28,292 bases of DNA from a virus, in IMG/VR virus record IMGVR_UViG_3300025108_000286, positions 1 to 28,292 of that record; one strand, given 5' to 3'. The notes beneath the pieces were generated by a model, which saw nothing but the letters and a program-made list of their open reading frames with translations, made no database searches and had not been told where the DNA came from. A program made the position numbers and the translations under genes. Every line of letters begins with the position of its first letter. Position 1 is the stretch's first letter. Below, in pieces: positions 20,740 to 28,292 of the stretch.

Positions 20740-20924
20740 TGCTCTACCTATTGTTCACACCTTTCGCTGGCTACTTTGCTATGCTAATTACTATTGTAAT
20801 CATGCACAGCGTAGGCTATGACGTGAGAGGTGTGGACACCTTCACTATCTGGTGTGTATACATTCAGATATACGTATACTTATTTGTGATAACAAAACTG
20901 AAAGGTAAAACCGATGAGAGTTGA
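20739..20924 (+). CDS. Small early membrane protein
   Basis: 61 residues, TAATG-coupled to the HTH gene. Two hydrophobic segments (LYLLFTPFAGYFAMLITIVI and WCVYIQIYVYLFVITKL) are separated by a polar turn with VRGVD. Inner-membrane location expected; function unknown. Confidence 0.62.
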   Translation: MLYLLFTPFAGYFAMLITIVIMHSVGYDVRGVDTFTIWCVYIQIYVYLFVITKLKGKTDES

Positions 20925-21285
20925 AGTATACTTCAATCTACATAAGAAAACATTCTCTGTTCGTTCATGTGAGACAGGTAGAGTTATACATCACACTGAC
21001 GAAATACACATTGTAAACCCTGAGTTTGTAGTGCGTCAGTCAGGGCGTAACCGTGTGCTCAGTGAGGGCAGGAAGAATGTTCATGCCTTTGTGCGAGGTA
21101 ATTGCCCTTTTTACCGTCTTAATCCAAGGAACGCAACATTGGACACGATAACCTACAATCCATACAAGTATGTATCTTTTGTTGACAAGCAGACAGAAGA
21201 ACCTGTATACGAAGCAAGTCGGGCATGGCTAACTGTGACCGACAAGATACCAACAATACAAGCAGAAGGAGTACAATATGACTAA
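20914..21285 (+). CDS. Conserved phage protein of unknown function
   Basis: 123 residues overlapping the previous gene by 11 nt. MRVEVYFNLHKKTFSVRSCE, then FVVRQSGRNRVLSEGRKNVH and AFVRG, is a pattern I recognise from short conserved phage early proteins. Predicted mostly beta with basic patches, without catalytic signature. A half site of the dispersed palindrome lies within (21135-21146). A role with nucleic acids is possible but not shown. Confidence 0.7.
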   Translation: MRVEVYFNLHKKTFSVRSCETGRVIHHTDEIHIVNPEFVVRQSGRNRVLSEGRKNVHAFVRGNCPFYRLNPRNATLDTITYNPYKYVSFVDKQTEEPVYEASRAWLTVTDKIPTIQAEGVQYD

Positions 21286-21550
21286 GCTAAAAACAAAACT
21301 AACTCGTGACGAAGTACAGAAACTATGTGACTTGTACAACGCAATGGATAGCATCCTAGATGGCGCAGGTGAAACGTTTGACGTTAGCCTAAGTGATCTA
21401 CATAGCTTGCGTAATGAGGCATGGAAGCTACGTGGCATGTTTGAGTTCAGAAGTCAGAAGCATGACGAAGATCCAAACAGACCTGCACACTGGATGCCGC
21501 AGGTATTACCTGACGATGATCGTGCATGGTATTACAATGCCGAGCATTAA
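21278..21550 (+). CDS. Hypothetical early protein
   Basis: 90 residues, start overlapping the previous gene by 8 nt, with AAGGAG upstream. Helical first part (LTRDEVQKLCDLYNAMDSIL, DLHSLRNEAWKLRGMFEFRS) and an acidic aromatic end (DDDRAWYYNAEH). No recognised domain. Confidence 0.65.
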   Translation: MTKLKTKLTRDEVQKLCDLYNAMDSILDGAGETFDVSLSDLHSLRNEAWKLRGMFEFRSQKHDEDPNRPAHWMPQVLPDDDRAWYYNAEH

Positions 21551-21776
21551 GGCATACGAAATTGTCTTAGAGATTGATGGACAGGAGAGTTGTATCACAC
21601 TTGATGATACCTTTCCTGCCATTGATAGCTGGGCAAGTGCTTGCAGCATGGCAGTCCTGATGGCAAAGCACATTCACCCCGACAAGGAAGTAGAGTTCGT
21701 ATCATGTGCAGAATACGAAGCAGACGAGTATGCAGACATTGGTTATGTCTATGATGCACCAGTAGTATTGCAATAG
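21537..21776 (+). CDS. Hypothetical early protein, acidic
   Basis: 79 residues from ATG 21537, overlapping the preceding stop; a longer in-frame start at 21393 lies inside the previous gene. IKAYEIVLEIDGQESCITLD suggests a beta-hairpin, followed by a helix (WASACSMAVLMAKHIHPDKE) and an acidic end (CAEYEADEYADIGYVYDA). Small alpha/beta protein; function unknown. Confidence 0.6.
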   Translation: MPSIKAYEIVLEIDGQESCITLDDTFPAIDSWASACSMAVLMAKHIHPDKEVEFVSCAEYEADEYADIGYVYDAPVVLQ

Positions 21777-21785
21777 GAGAAAGCA

Positions 21786-22172
21786 ATGGCAGCTAAGATT
21801 AAACTAACTAAAACGATGCTTGATAAGAGCATCATTGACGCCAACAAAACTGTGCAAACTTTTTTGCTAGAGGACTTTGGTATGGACTATACCGACAAGT
21901 TTTTTACTGAAACAATCTTCAACGCTGAGAAAGATAAGTGGGAGCGTAACAAGTTCACTGTCACAGGTGAATACATTGATGGCACAGAAGCTGTCATCAC
22001 ATTCTATCGCAGCGGCAAGCGTGGTGATAGACGCATTAGCATCCAGAAGCTAAGGCAATATGCAGATGCAGGTAATGAAGTACGCCTCATCTCAGACAGC
22101 GAAAGCGATGGCGATGGTACACGTATATTCATATCAGTCTACACATCTGGATCAGAAACCGATGCCGCCTGA
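21786..22172 (+). CDS. Hypothetical early protein
   Basis: 128 residues, with AGGAGAAAGC upstream of the start. Helical N-terminus (LDKSIIDANKTVQTFLLEDF), beta-rich middle (TVTGEYIDGTEAVITFYRSG, KRGDRRISIQKLRQY), then RLISDSESDGDGTRIFISVY. No recognised domain. The order helix then antiparallel sheet suggests a small folded domain. Confidence 0.68.
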   Translation: MAAKIKLTKTMLDKSIIDANKTVQTFLLEDFGMDYTDKFFTETIFNAEKDKWERNKFTVTGEYIDGTEAVITFYRSGKRGDRRISIQKLRQYADAGNEVRLISDSESDGDGTRIFISVYTSGSETDAA

Positions 22173-22227
22173 TGATCCATGTGATGATTGGTCAGGTACA
22201 CCTTTACCTAAGAGGAAAGACAAATGA
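22162..22227 (+). CDS. Possible 21-residue microprotein
   Basis: ATG at 22162 to TGA at 22225-22227 encodes MPPDDPCDDWSGTPLPKRKD plus one Lys. It overlaps the preceding gene and its stop overlaps the next start as ATGA. The tight coupling is the only support, as the frame is too short to judge by itself. Confidence 0.3.
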   Translation: MPPDDPCDDWSGTPLPKRKDK

Positions 22228-22619
22228 TTGAAGCAGCATTGATGTGCCTTGCACTTAACGTGTACTTTGAGGCACGTAACGACAGTATGGTTGGACAGTA
22301 TGCCGTAGCACAGGTAGTCATGAACCGTGTGCAGTCCAGCAAGTTTCCCAATGACGTGTGCTCTGTGGTTAAGCAGTCACGTAATGACGGTACATGCCAG
22401 TTTAGTTGGTACTGTGACGGTAAAAGTGACAGGCCACGTGAGGCATATGCATGGGCTTATGCTCAGATGGTTGCAGCAGATACCTTGATAGGTCAGGGTA
22501 TTGATGTGACAGACATTACACAAGGTGCAACGCACTATCATGCAAACTATGTACGTCCATATTGGGCTGACAAACTAGAGTACACTGTGACTTATGGGTC
22601 ACACCTGTTCTACAAATAG
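22224..22619 (+). CDS. SleB-like cell wall hydrolase (Hydrolase_2)
   Basis: 131 residues. CLALNVYFEARND (8-20) with catalytic-type E16, then GQYAVAQVVMNRV (24-36), CQFSWYCDG (58-66) and GATHYHANYV (101-110), is the full signature of SleB-type hydrolases, which cleave the glycan strand of peptidoglycan. No signal peptide is evident. The AGAGGAAAG site precedes the start. Its place in the early module, far from the M15 endolysin and holins, is unusual; a virion enzyme or a second lysis enzyme are options. Confidence 0.85.
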   Translation: MIEAALMCLALNVYFEARNDSMVGQYAVAQVVMNRVQSSKFPNDVCSVVKQSRNDGTCQFSWYCDGKSDRPREAYAWAYAQMVAADTLIGQGIDVTDITQGATHYHANYVRPYWADKLEYTVTYGSHLFYK

Positions 22620-22700
22620 CTAACGCCCCTTAGTAGGGTATTGTATAGCTTACATAACTATGGCACAGTTGCCGCATACTTAACACAAGGAGAAAATAGT

Positions 22701-23549
22701 ATGGCTTTTGATTTTAATCACCCAGATATCGTACCTGATTACATGGACTTTGACGTAGCCTTTGAGCCAACCAAGGTGAAAGACAAGAAGTACGTCATCA
22801 ATGCTTCATCAGGTGAATACCTTGGCGTAGTAGGTAACACGTTTACTTGTGCGTCACACGGTGACTTTTACCGTGGTGTCCTTGACACAGTGACAGAAGA
22901 ACTGTCTGACCATGAGTTAGCAAATGCCAATACACATTGGCGTACTGCACGTAATGGTGCATGGGCTATGCTTGACATCACCCTGCCCAACATGAAGACT
23001 GTCATTGAGACAGACAAACACAGCACTGAGATTGGTAATCGTATCATATCATTACATGGTATTGACGGATCGTGCAGCAATCAGGTGTACTTTGGTGCCA
23101 TTGATTTCTTTTGTACCAATGGAATGATTAGAGGGGAGTATGACAAAGTGCGTAAGAAAAACACATCTAACTTTACTATGGAAAGTTTCATCTATGAACT
23201 GACACGGGCACGTAAGGACTTCTACGAAGAAGCCAGCAAGATGCAAGTGTGGGCACAGACTGACCTCAAGTATGTAGATGTAAGCTCACTGCTTGACAGC
23301 ATGATTGCATCTAAGCGTAAGTCTGAGAAGATGTACAGCTTGTACATGCAAGAGGCTTCACAACGTGGTCACAACAAGTGGGCACTGTATTCTGCCTTCA
23401 CCAACTATGCCAGCTATGCTGATGAGCGCAATGGGTTCAACCTGCGTAACACTGGCAATGACACACAGGCTGTAAGCATGTGGTCACGTGAGCAAGAGGT
23501 ATCTAAGTGGGTATCTGATGACAAGTTCATCACCTTGGAAGCGGCTTAA
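22701..23549 (+). CDS. DUF932 protein
   Basis: 282 residues from ATG 22701, with AAGGAGAAAA 10 nt upstream; an in-frame start at 22641 has no site. VKDKKYVINASSGEYLGVVG, then FYRGVLDTVTEEL, ARNGAWAMLDITLP, GIDGSCSNQVYFGAIDFFCT and NGMIRG match the DUF932 (phage/plasmid-like TIGR03299) pattern. Such proteins are common in phages and plasmids and have unclear functions; an accessory role in recombination or defence escape has been suggested from context. Followed by a TAATG-coupled small gene and the recombinase. Confidence 0.8.
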   Translation: MAFDFNHPDIVPDYMDFDVAFEPTKVKDKKYVINASSGEYLGVVGNTFTCASHGDFYRGVLDTVTEELSDHELANANTHWRTARNGAWAMLDITLPNMKTVIETDKHSTEIGNRIISLHGIDGSCSNQVYFGAIDFFCTNGMIRGEYDKVRKKNTSNFTMESFIYELTRARKDFYEEASKMQVWAQTDLKYVDVSSLLDSMIASKRKSEKMYSLYMQEASQRGHNKWALYSAFTNYASYADERNGFNLRNTGNDTQAVSMWSREQEVSKWVSDDKFITLEAA

Positions 23550-23803
23550 TGCGTATGTCAAGTAATGATTGGTGGGAGTATCTCAAGTGGGCTTCTTCCC
23601 ACCACCTTACGGAAACATTTCCAGATGCGGTTTTATCTGACTCAGAAACTGATGAGTATGAAATGCATGAGGAACGTTTAACATGGATAGATCTTCATGT
23701 TACAGAACGTAACGAAAACAGGGATAGAGATGATATTTTTGATGAGATACATGTGCTTGCTGTAAGCGCATATGAATTGGTAAAGGAAAAACTTAATGCC
23801 TAA
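23549..23803 (+). CDS. Small acidic hypothetical protein
   Basis: 84 residues, TAATG-coupled to the DUF932 gene and overlapping the recombinase start by 8 nt. Highly acidic (SDSETDEYEMHEERLTWIDL, NENRDRDDIFDEIHVLAVSA), helical in the second half. Coupling on both sides suggests a small partner. A DNA mimic is possible from its charge but unsupported otherwise. Confidence 0.65.
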   Translation: MRMSSNDWWEYLKWASSHHLTETFPDAVLSDSETDEYEMHEERLTWIDLHVTERNENRDRDDIFDEIHVLAVSAYELVKEKLNA

Positions 23804-24920
23804 ACTACCACGCTATGTACAAGAACGAGCTTCACCCTCTGGGGTGATCTCATACCGCTTTAACCCGCCACAGAACCTTGTTGATGAGGGTGTGGTCAAA
23901 CGTGAGGAATATGGTACAGACTTAAAACAAGTACGCAAGATTGTTCGTGATCACAATAAGGCGATTGATACGTGGCGTGAAGAACAATCACAGATTGTAC
24001 GAATAAAGTCTAGCAGCAAGGTTACTGATCTCATTAACTATTACTATATGTCTAATGATTTCAATGCGTTACGTCATACAACTAAGGTTGACTACAGGTA
24101 CTTTCTGACTGTGCTGCACCAGACTATGGGGTGGCGTAAGTATGAACACGTTACCTCTAAGGTTGCAAAGCAAGCATATGAAGAGTGGGTCAAACGTGGC
24201 ATCAGTTTCGCTAATCATGCGGCAACATGTGCCAGTAGGGTGTACAACTACGCAATACAAATGGAGCATACCACGTACAATCCTTGGGCAAACATTAAGC
24301 GTAAGTCACCACAACAGCGTAAGGTAGTGTGGACACATGATGATGTTGTCAAGTTTCTTGACGTAGCATACAGTGACTTTGAGTATCGTAACATTGGCCT
24401 GATTGTTCAGATGGCATACGAGTGGTGCCAGCGACTAGGTGACATGCGTATGTTGACGTGGGATAACATTGACTTTCGTACTCAGAAGCTCACACTTGAG
24501 CAGAGTAAACGTAGGGCTGACGTAGAGCTACCAATATCAGAGGATCTATTGCACATGTTGAATGAACAGCGTACCGACTTTGGTTTTCAAGACTACGTTG
24601 CCCCACATCCTAGACCTACGGATGGTTCGTATAACCCCTATGCTATGGAGAGACTATCCAAAGTGGGTAGAAGGGTAATGCGTCTAGCTAAACTACCCGA
24701 AGAGTTACGTCTTATGGACTTACGTAGGACAGGTGTAACACAGATGGTGGATGCTGGTGTACCATTGCCCCAAGTTATGGCAGTGACAGGACACAATCAT
24801 GTGTCTTCTGTGAAACCATATATGAAACATACTTACACAAGTGCAAATAGTGCCTTGACACAGAGAAACGTAAGTGTATCCTTGAGTGGAGCGAACAGCA
24901 TAGAAAGTGATACAGCATGA
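23796..24920 (+). CDS. Tyrosine recombinase / integrase
   Basis: 374 residues. The N-terminal arm-binding and core-binding parts cover about 1-170. The catalytic domain has R213 (CQRLGDMRML), K236/K238 in QSKRR, MDLRRTG (307-313) in place of the usual H-x-L-R-R-T, TGH with H333, and the nucleophile candidate Y342 (SVKPYMKHTY) 9 residues later. So the first His of box II is Met while Arg310 and the rest are present. It should make site-specific DNA strand exchange, either for lysogeny or for genome resolution. No repressor or clear attP is seen in the window. It overlaps both neighbouring genes, inside the replication operon. Confidence 0.88.
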   Translation: MPKLPRYVQERASPSGVISYRFNPPQNLVDEGVVKREEYGTDLKQVRKIVRDHNKAIDTWREEQSQIVRIKSSSKVTDLINYYYMSNDFNALRHTTKVDYRYFLTVLHQTMGWRKYEHVTSKVAKQAYEEWVKRGISFANHAATCASRVYNYAIQMEHTTYNPWANIKRKSPQQRKVVWTHDDVVKFLDVAYSDFEYRNIGLIVQMAYEWCQRLGDMRMLTWDNIDFRTQKLTLEQSKRRADVELPISEDLLHMLNEQRTDFGFQDYVAPHPRPTDGSYNPYAMERLSKVGRRVMRLAKLPEELRLMDLRRTGVTQMVDAGVPLPQVMAVTGHNHVSSVKPYMKHTYTSANSALTQRNVSVSLSGANSIESDTA

Positions 24921-25681
24921 ATATGAATGATCTTATACGTGATTTAGAATTGTCTAATGGTCAAACTAAACGTATGACATGTCCATCATGTAATACTAAG
25001 AATACATTTACTATTACTAATAATATGGGTAAGATCATATGGAACTGTTACAAGGCTGGGTGCAGTGTGTCGGGTGGCACACGTACTCAACTGACTGCTG
25101 ATGACATACGTAAGTCATTGGGTAGTGTTGCAGAAGAGACACATGTATCAACATTCTCAAAACCAGATTGGTTTGTACGTGATGATGCAAAGATCAGAGA
25201 CTTCTGTGACCAGTGGGAGCTAGACCCACAAGATTTAGGCTTGTTGTATGACGTTAAGGAACATCGTGTGGTGTTCCCTGTTGTACACAATGGAGTTACA
25301 GTCGATGCCACAGGCAGATCACTGGGTAAACGTATACCTAAGTGGAAAAGATATGGTAAAAGTGACTTGCCATACGCTGCTGGACGTGGTAAAACGGCTG
25401 TAGTTGTTGAGGACTGCGTAAGTGCTGCTATTGTAGGTGATGGTGGTGTATATGTCGGGGTCGCAGTGTTGGGTACATCATTGTCCAATGGACACAAGAG
25501 GTACTTATCGCAGTTCTCAACAGCAATAATTGCGTTAGACCCCGATGCGTTACCCAAGACACTGCAGTTTGCAAGAGAACTACGTCAGTACGTGGACACT
25601 ATCAAGATCCTGTACTTGCGTGACGATTTGAAATACCGTAACCCTACCGACTTTGAAAACCTTACAACACTAGGAGACTAA
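24917..25681 (+). CDS. DNA primase (zinc ribbon and TOPRIM)
   Basis: 254 residues, ATGA overlap with the recombinase gene. The zinc ribbon has C22, C25, C44 and C49 (TCPSCNTK, WNCYKAGC). The TOPRIM fold shows the catalytic Glu in VVVEDC (E165) and the DxD in IIALDPDAL (D208, D210). This matches the primase half of T7 gp4 as a separate protein, with the helicase encoded just downstream. It makes RNA primers for lagging-strand synthesis. Confidence 0.88.
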   Translation: MNMNDLIRDLELSNGQTKRMTCPSCNTKNTFTITNNMGKIIWNCYKAGCSVSGGTRTQLTADDIRKSLGSVAEETHVSTFSKPDWFVRDDAKIRDFCDQWELDPQDLGLLYDVKEHRVVFPVVHNGVTVDATGRSLGKRIPKWKRYGKSDLPYAAGRGKTAVVVEDCVSAAIVGDGGVYVGVAVLGTSLSNGHKRYLSQFSTAIIALDPDALPKTLQFARELRQYVDTIKILYLRDDLKYRNPTDFENLTTLGD

Positions 25682-25684
25682 CAC

Positions 25685-26908
25685 ATGGAATTATCATTGA
25701 TACGTAGTCTGATGGACAAAGACTTCTATGACGAGCATCGTGGTGCACGTTGTCCAGACAGACTATTCAGTAAAGATGTACGCAAGATCAAGCAGTCTAT
25801 TGACACTGCTATGGATCGCTATGAGCGTACAGTTACACCAGCAGAGATTGAGGCATTGTTCATGGCGAACAACCCTACTCTCACAACCGCACAGAAGACT
25901 GCCTACAGCCACCTGTTTGGGCAGGTAAGCAAGGAGCAGCCAATGGGCAGTGACGTAGCACAAGAGGTGCTGTCTAAGCTGTTCCAACAGGTAATCGGTG
26001 AAGACATTGCCAACCTTGGCTTTGATTATGTAAATGGTAGCAAGTCTACACTAGAGCCATTACGTCAGATGCTTGAGCAGTATGGAGATGACTTCACACC
26101 CAACCTACGTATTGATTGGGAAGACATTGACCTTGATACTATCCTTGCCATGACTGACCTTGAGTCACAGTGGACATTCAACATCCCTACGTTGACACGT
26201 AAAGTTGAGGGCATTAATGCCGGTCACTTGATTGAGGTAGGTGCACGTCCTAACACAGGCAAGACATCCTTTCATGCCTCACTTGTGGCTGGGCCTAACG
26301 GCTTTGCATGGCAGGGTGCCCGTGTTGTTGTGTTGTGTAACGAAGAAGGCTACCACCGTGTGGCTCATCGCTACATCACGGCAGCTACAGGCATGGACAA
26401 GTTTGAGATTGTTAAGAACAAACAGGAAGCCATGCGTGTCTTTGGTCAGATACGTGACAAGATCATGTTCAAGGATGCAACAGGACGTGACATGAACTGG
26501 GTGGAGTCTGTGTGCAAGTCATACAAACCTGACGTAGTTATCTTAGACATGGGCGACAAGTTTGCCCGTACCGCTGGCTTCTCACGTCCTGATGAGGCAC
26601 TCAAGGCTAACGCCATACAAGCACGTCAGATTGCCAAGCAGCAAGAGTGTGCTGTGTTCTATATGTCTCAGCTATCTGCAGAGGCAGAAGGTAAGGTTGT
26701 ACTCAACCAAGCCATGATGGAAGGCTCACGTACAGGTAAGGCAGCAGAAGCTGACCTTATGATTATGATCTCCAAGAACCCTACAGTTGAGGGTCAAGAG
26801 GAAGAAGACAACCAACGCCACATCAATGTGGTCAAAAACAAATTGTCTGGGTGGCACGGCATTGTTCACACAGATCTTGAATACAAGATAGCGAGGTACG
26901 TATCATGA
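25685..26908 (+). CDS. Replicative DNA helicase, DnaB/T7 gp4 type
   Basis: 407 residues, 3 nt after the primase. Residues 1-150 are a helical N-terminal part. The RecA-like domain has Walker A GARPNTGKTS (186-195), a CNEE motif (218-221), Walker B VVILDMGD (284-291) and YMSQLS (326-331). The C-terminus (KNKLSGWHGIVHTDLEY) fits hexameric SF4 helicases. It should unwind the replication fork and pair with the separate primase. Confidence 0.88.
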   Translation: MELSLIRSLMDKDFYDEHRGARCPDRLFSKDVRKIKQSIDTAMDRYERTVTPAEIEALFMANNPTLTTAQKTAYSHLFGQVSKEQPMGSDVAQEVLSKLFQQVIGEDIANLGFDYVNGSKSTLEPLRQMLEQYGDDFTPNLRIDWEDIDLDTILAMTDLESQWTFNIPTLTRKVEGINAGHLIEVGARPNTGKTSFHASLVAGPNGFAWQGARVVVLCNEEGYHRVAHRYITAATGMDKFEIVKNKQEAMRVFGQIRDKIMFKDATGRDMNWVESVCKSYKPDVVILDMGDKFARTAGFSRPDEALKANAIQARQIAKQQECAVFYMSQLSAEAEGKVVLNQAMMEGSRTGKAAEADLMIMISKNPTVEGQEEEDNQRHINVVKNKLSGWHGIVHTDLEYKIARYVS

Positions 26909-27453
26909 TGTATGAGGATACATTAGAGGCAGTGTGCACTACGTGTTCCACAAAGCTGACGATAGATAACTGGGCACAGTCTTGGCGTAACATTGGTAGA
27001 AAGCAATGCACCAGTTGTTCTAGAGATTACAACGTGTCCAGTAATCAAAATCGCATGTGGGTAAACGGTAAGTATATACCCCAATCACACCCCTTGTACA
27101 AGGCAGGTAGATATAAGTCCTTTGGTGACGCTGCATTTAGCTCCTTACAGAAAGACAAGCAGATCAGTGAGGGCTATGTGTACGCAATACAAAATACTGC
27201 ATGGCCTGAGTGGGTGAAGATTGGTAAGGCTGTTGATGCAGAAGACAGGCTTAATGGATACCAGACAAGCTCACCCATGCGTGACTACACTCTGTTGTAC
27301 TACAGATACTTTGATGATCGTAATACAGCAGAAAAGAAAGCGCATATCTTAGCTGCGACACAAACGACACACCCTTGGAACAAACATGACAACGGTGAAT
27401 GGTTTAAGCTGACACAACAGCAAGCAATAGATATAATAAAGGAGATACAATGA
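26905..27453 (+). CDS. T5orf172/GIY-YIG-type protein with zinc finger
   Basis: 182 residues, overlapping the helicase gene by ATGA. C11-x2-C14 and C35-x2-C38 form a zinc ribbon (VCTTCSTK, QCTSCSRD). From residue 90, EGYVYAIQNTAWPEWVKIGK, then DRLNGYQTSSPMRDYTLL and AEKKAHILA, follow the T5orf172/GIY-YIG pattern with the Y-x-Y start, the V-K-I-G-K motif, and R115. A nuclease or DNA-binding role is expected. It sits between helicase and ThyX, so a repair or recombination nuclease in replication is plausible, but a homing enzyme cannot be excluded. Confidence 0.75.
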   Translation: MMYEDTLEAVCTTCSTKLTIDNWAQSWRNIGRKQCTSCSRDYNVSSNQNRMWVNGKYIPQSHPLYKAGRYKSFGDAAFSSLQKDKQISEGYVYAIQNTAWPEWVKIGKAVDAEDRLNGYQTSSPMRDYTLLYYRYFDDRNTAEKKAHILAATQTTHPWNKHDNGEWFKLTQQQAIDIIKEIQ

Positions 27454-28097
27454 TACAAACATTTTACGTAGACCACATGGGTACAGACTTATCTGTAGCT
27501 AATGCAGCACGAGTAAGTTTTGGTAAGCGTAGTGAGATGGATACGAGTGACGTATGGGGGCCACCCAAGTTGAAAGACAAGGATGCCAAGCTCATACGTT
27601 ACTTAGCCAAGCACAAGCACATCAGCCCATTTGGGCATTGCTTTGCCAGCTTCCACGTTAAGGCACCTGTGTTTGTTGCACGTCAGCTAGTCAAGCACAA
27701 GTTCCTACGTTGGAATGAAATCAGCCGTAGGTATGTAGACCATGAGCCTGAGTTCTATCAGCCTACAGAATGGCGTGGACGTAGTGCTGACAAGAAGCAG
27801 GGCAGTGAGGGTGTGGTTGACGTAGGTGATTGGGGCGATACAAACTGGGCCTGTCTTATTGCCTACAAGGATTTACTTAATCATGGTGTATGCCCTGAGC
27901 AAGCACGTATGGTACTGCCACAGTCTATGATGACTGAGTGGTACTGGTCAGGTAGCTTGGATGCATTTGCTGACATGTGTAATCTACGTTGTAAGCCTGA
28001 CACACAGTACGAGACACAGGTTGTGGCTGGTCATATTGACACAGAGATGGCTAAGCTGTTCCCTGTATCATGGAAAGCATTAAGGGAGAATGAATGA
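27450..28097 (+). CDS. thyX: Flavin-dependent thymidylate synthase ThyX
   Basis: 215 residues, ATGA overlap with the previous gene. The ThyX signature region is KHKFLRWNEISRRY (82-95) against R-H-R-x-x-S-x-N-E-x-S-x-R: both Arg are Lys and the Ser is Arg, but H83, N89, E90, S92 and R94 are kept. Further matches are SPFGHCFASFHVKAPVFVAR (59-78) and QARMVLPQSMMTEWYWSGSL (151-170). It makes dTMP from dUMP with FAD and methylene-tetrahydrofolate, supplying thymidine for phage replication. The substitutions are unusual but the fold looks intact. Confidence 0.88.
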   Translation: MIQTFYVDHMGTDLSVANAARVSFGKRSEMDTSDVWGPPKLKDKDAKLIRYLAKHKHISPFGHCFASFHVKAPVFVARQLVKHKFLRWNEISRRYVDHEPEFYQPTEWRGRSADKKQGSEGVVDVGDWGDTNWACLIAYKDLLNHGVCPEQARMVLPQSMMTEWYWSGSLDAFADMCNLRCKPDTQYETQVVAGHIDTEMAKLFPVSWKALRENE

Positions 28098-28252
28098 TGA
28101 GAGGTAACATTGACGGTGCAATCAAGGCGTCTGCTATTGTAGCTTTATTGATAGCTGCGCCACCCGTACTGATAGCTATGACATACGATGACTACCCAAA
28201 ATATTGCAAGCTATCTATCCTGCTACCATGTGTAGGTGTAAGCAATGAATGA
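28094..28252 (+). CDS. Small membrane protein after ThyX
   Basis: 52 residues (M28097 is an alternative, one codon shorter), overlapping the ThyX stop as ATGA. One clear hydrophobic segment (IKASAIVALLIAAPPVLIAM) is followed by a short tail with two cysteines (YPKYCKLSILLPCVGV). Likely inner-membrane; function unknown. Confidence 0.6.
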   Translation: MMRGNIDGAIKASAIVALLIAAPPVLIAMTYDDYPKYCKLSILLPCVGVSNE

Positions 28253-28292
28253 GATAAAAGTGACAGAGGTAGAAGAACACGAGGATGGCAGT
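28245..28292 (+). CDS. Start of a further early gene (cut by window edge)
   Basis: ATG at 28245 overlaps the preceding gene and reads open to the window end as MNEIKVTEVEEHEDGS. I recognise this beginning (IKVTxVEEHEDGS) from short phage proteins, but the rest is outside the window. Confidence 0.5.
   Translation, partial: MNEIKVTEVEEHEDGS

Noticed and set aside
25483-25493. Seventh palindrome copy in the primase gene
   Set aside because: GTCCAATGGAC lacks three bases of the centre and right arm; at most a decayed or chance site.

Overview
The window is part of the genome of a tailed, double-stranded DNA bacteriophage with a podovirus-type (T7/P22-like) virion. The evidence is the set of terminase, portal, scaffold, major capsid, two tail-tube/nozzle proteins and a tail fibre in canonical order, together with a phage replication set. 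The gene families (ThyX, split primase and helicase, DUF932, a GP88-like protein, several short basic virion-region proteins) resemble those I know from marine phages of Alphaproteobacteria such as SAR11, SAR116 and Roseobacter phages. The host is an inference; nothing in the sequence fixes it.

Layout. Positions 1-16792 are read leftward and form the late module. In transcription order it holds small basic genes (16.8-14.2 kb), a lysis/packaging block with a DUF1127 microprotein, two tiny basic proteins, two membrane proteins, an M15 peptidase endolysin and the terminase subunits (14.1-10.3 kb), then portal, a 957-residue low-complexity protein, scaffold, major capsid, tail tubular A-like, tail tubular B-like and the start of a tail fibre cut by the window edge. 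Positions 17832-28292 are read rightward and form the early/replication module: small unknown genes, a GP88-like Cys-rich protein, a winged-helix candidate regulator, a SleB-like hydrolase, a DUF932 protein, a tyrosine recombinase, a zinc/TOPRIM primase, a DnaB-like helicase, a GIY-YIG/T5orf172-type protein and ThyX. Genes in each module are mostly separated by 0-20 bp or overlap as ATGA/TAATG, so each module behaves as one or a few operons. No DNA polymerase gene is present in the window.

The two modules diverge from an ORF-poor region of about 1 kb (16793-17831) that is packed with inverted repeats: two related 28-bp imperfect palindromes, a G-quadruplex motif, a set of 13-15 bp palindromes separated by exactly 19 bp, and an 82-nt near-perfect hairpin. 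A 14-bp palindrome, GTCCAAYRTTGGAC, is repeated six times between 17543 and 20306, in leaders and inside genes. Other leaders carry structure: a 110-nt cloverleaf-like inverted repeat before the GP88-like gene, a hairpin that pairs with the Shine-Dalgarno sequence of the DUF1127 gene, and a 5'-terminal hairpin on the capsid leader. These non-coding elements are the most unusual part of the window and look like an undescribed regulatory or replication-origin system. A winged-helix protein (20416-20739) and the first early protein (17832-18404) are candidate partners.
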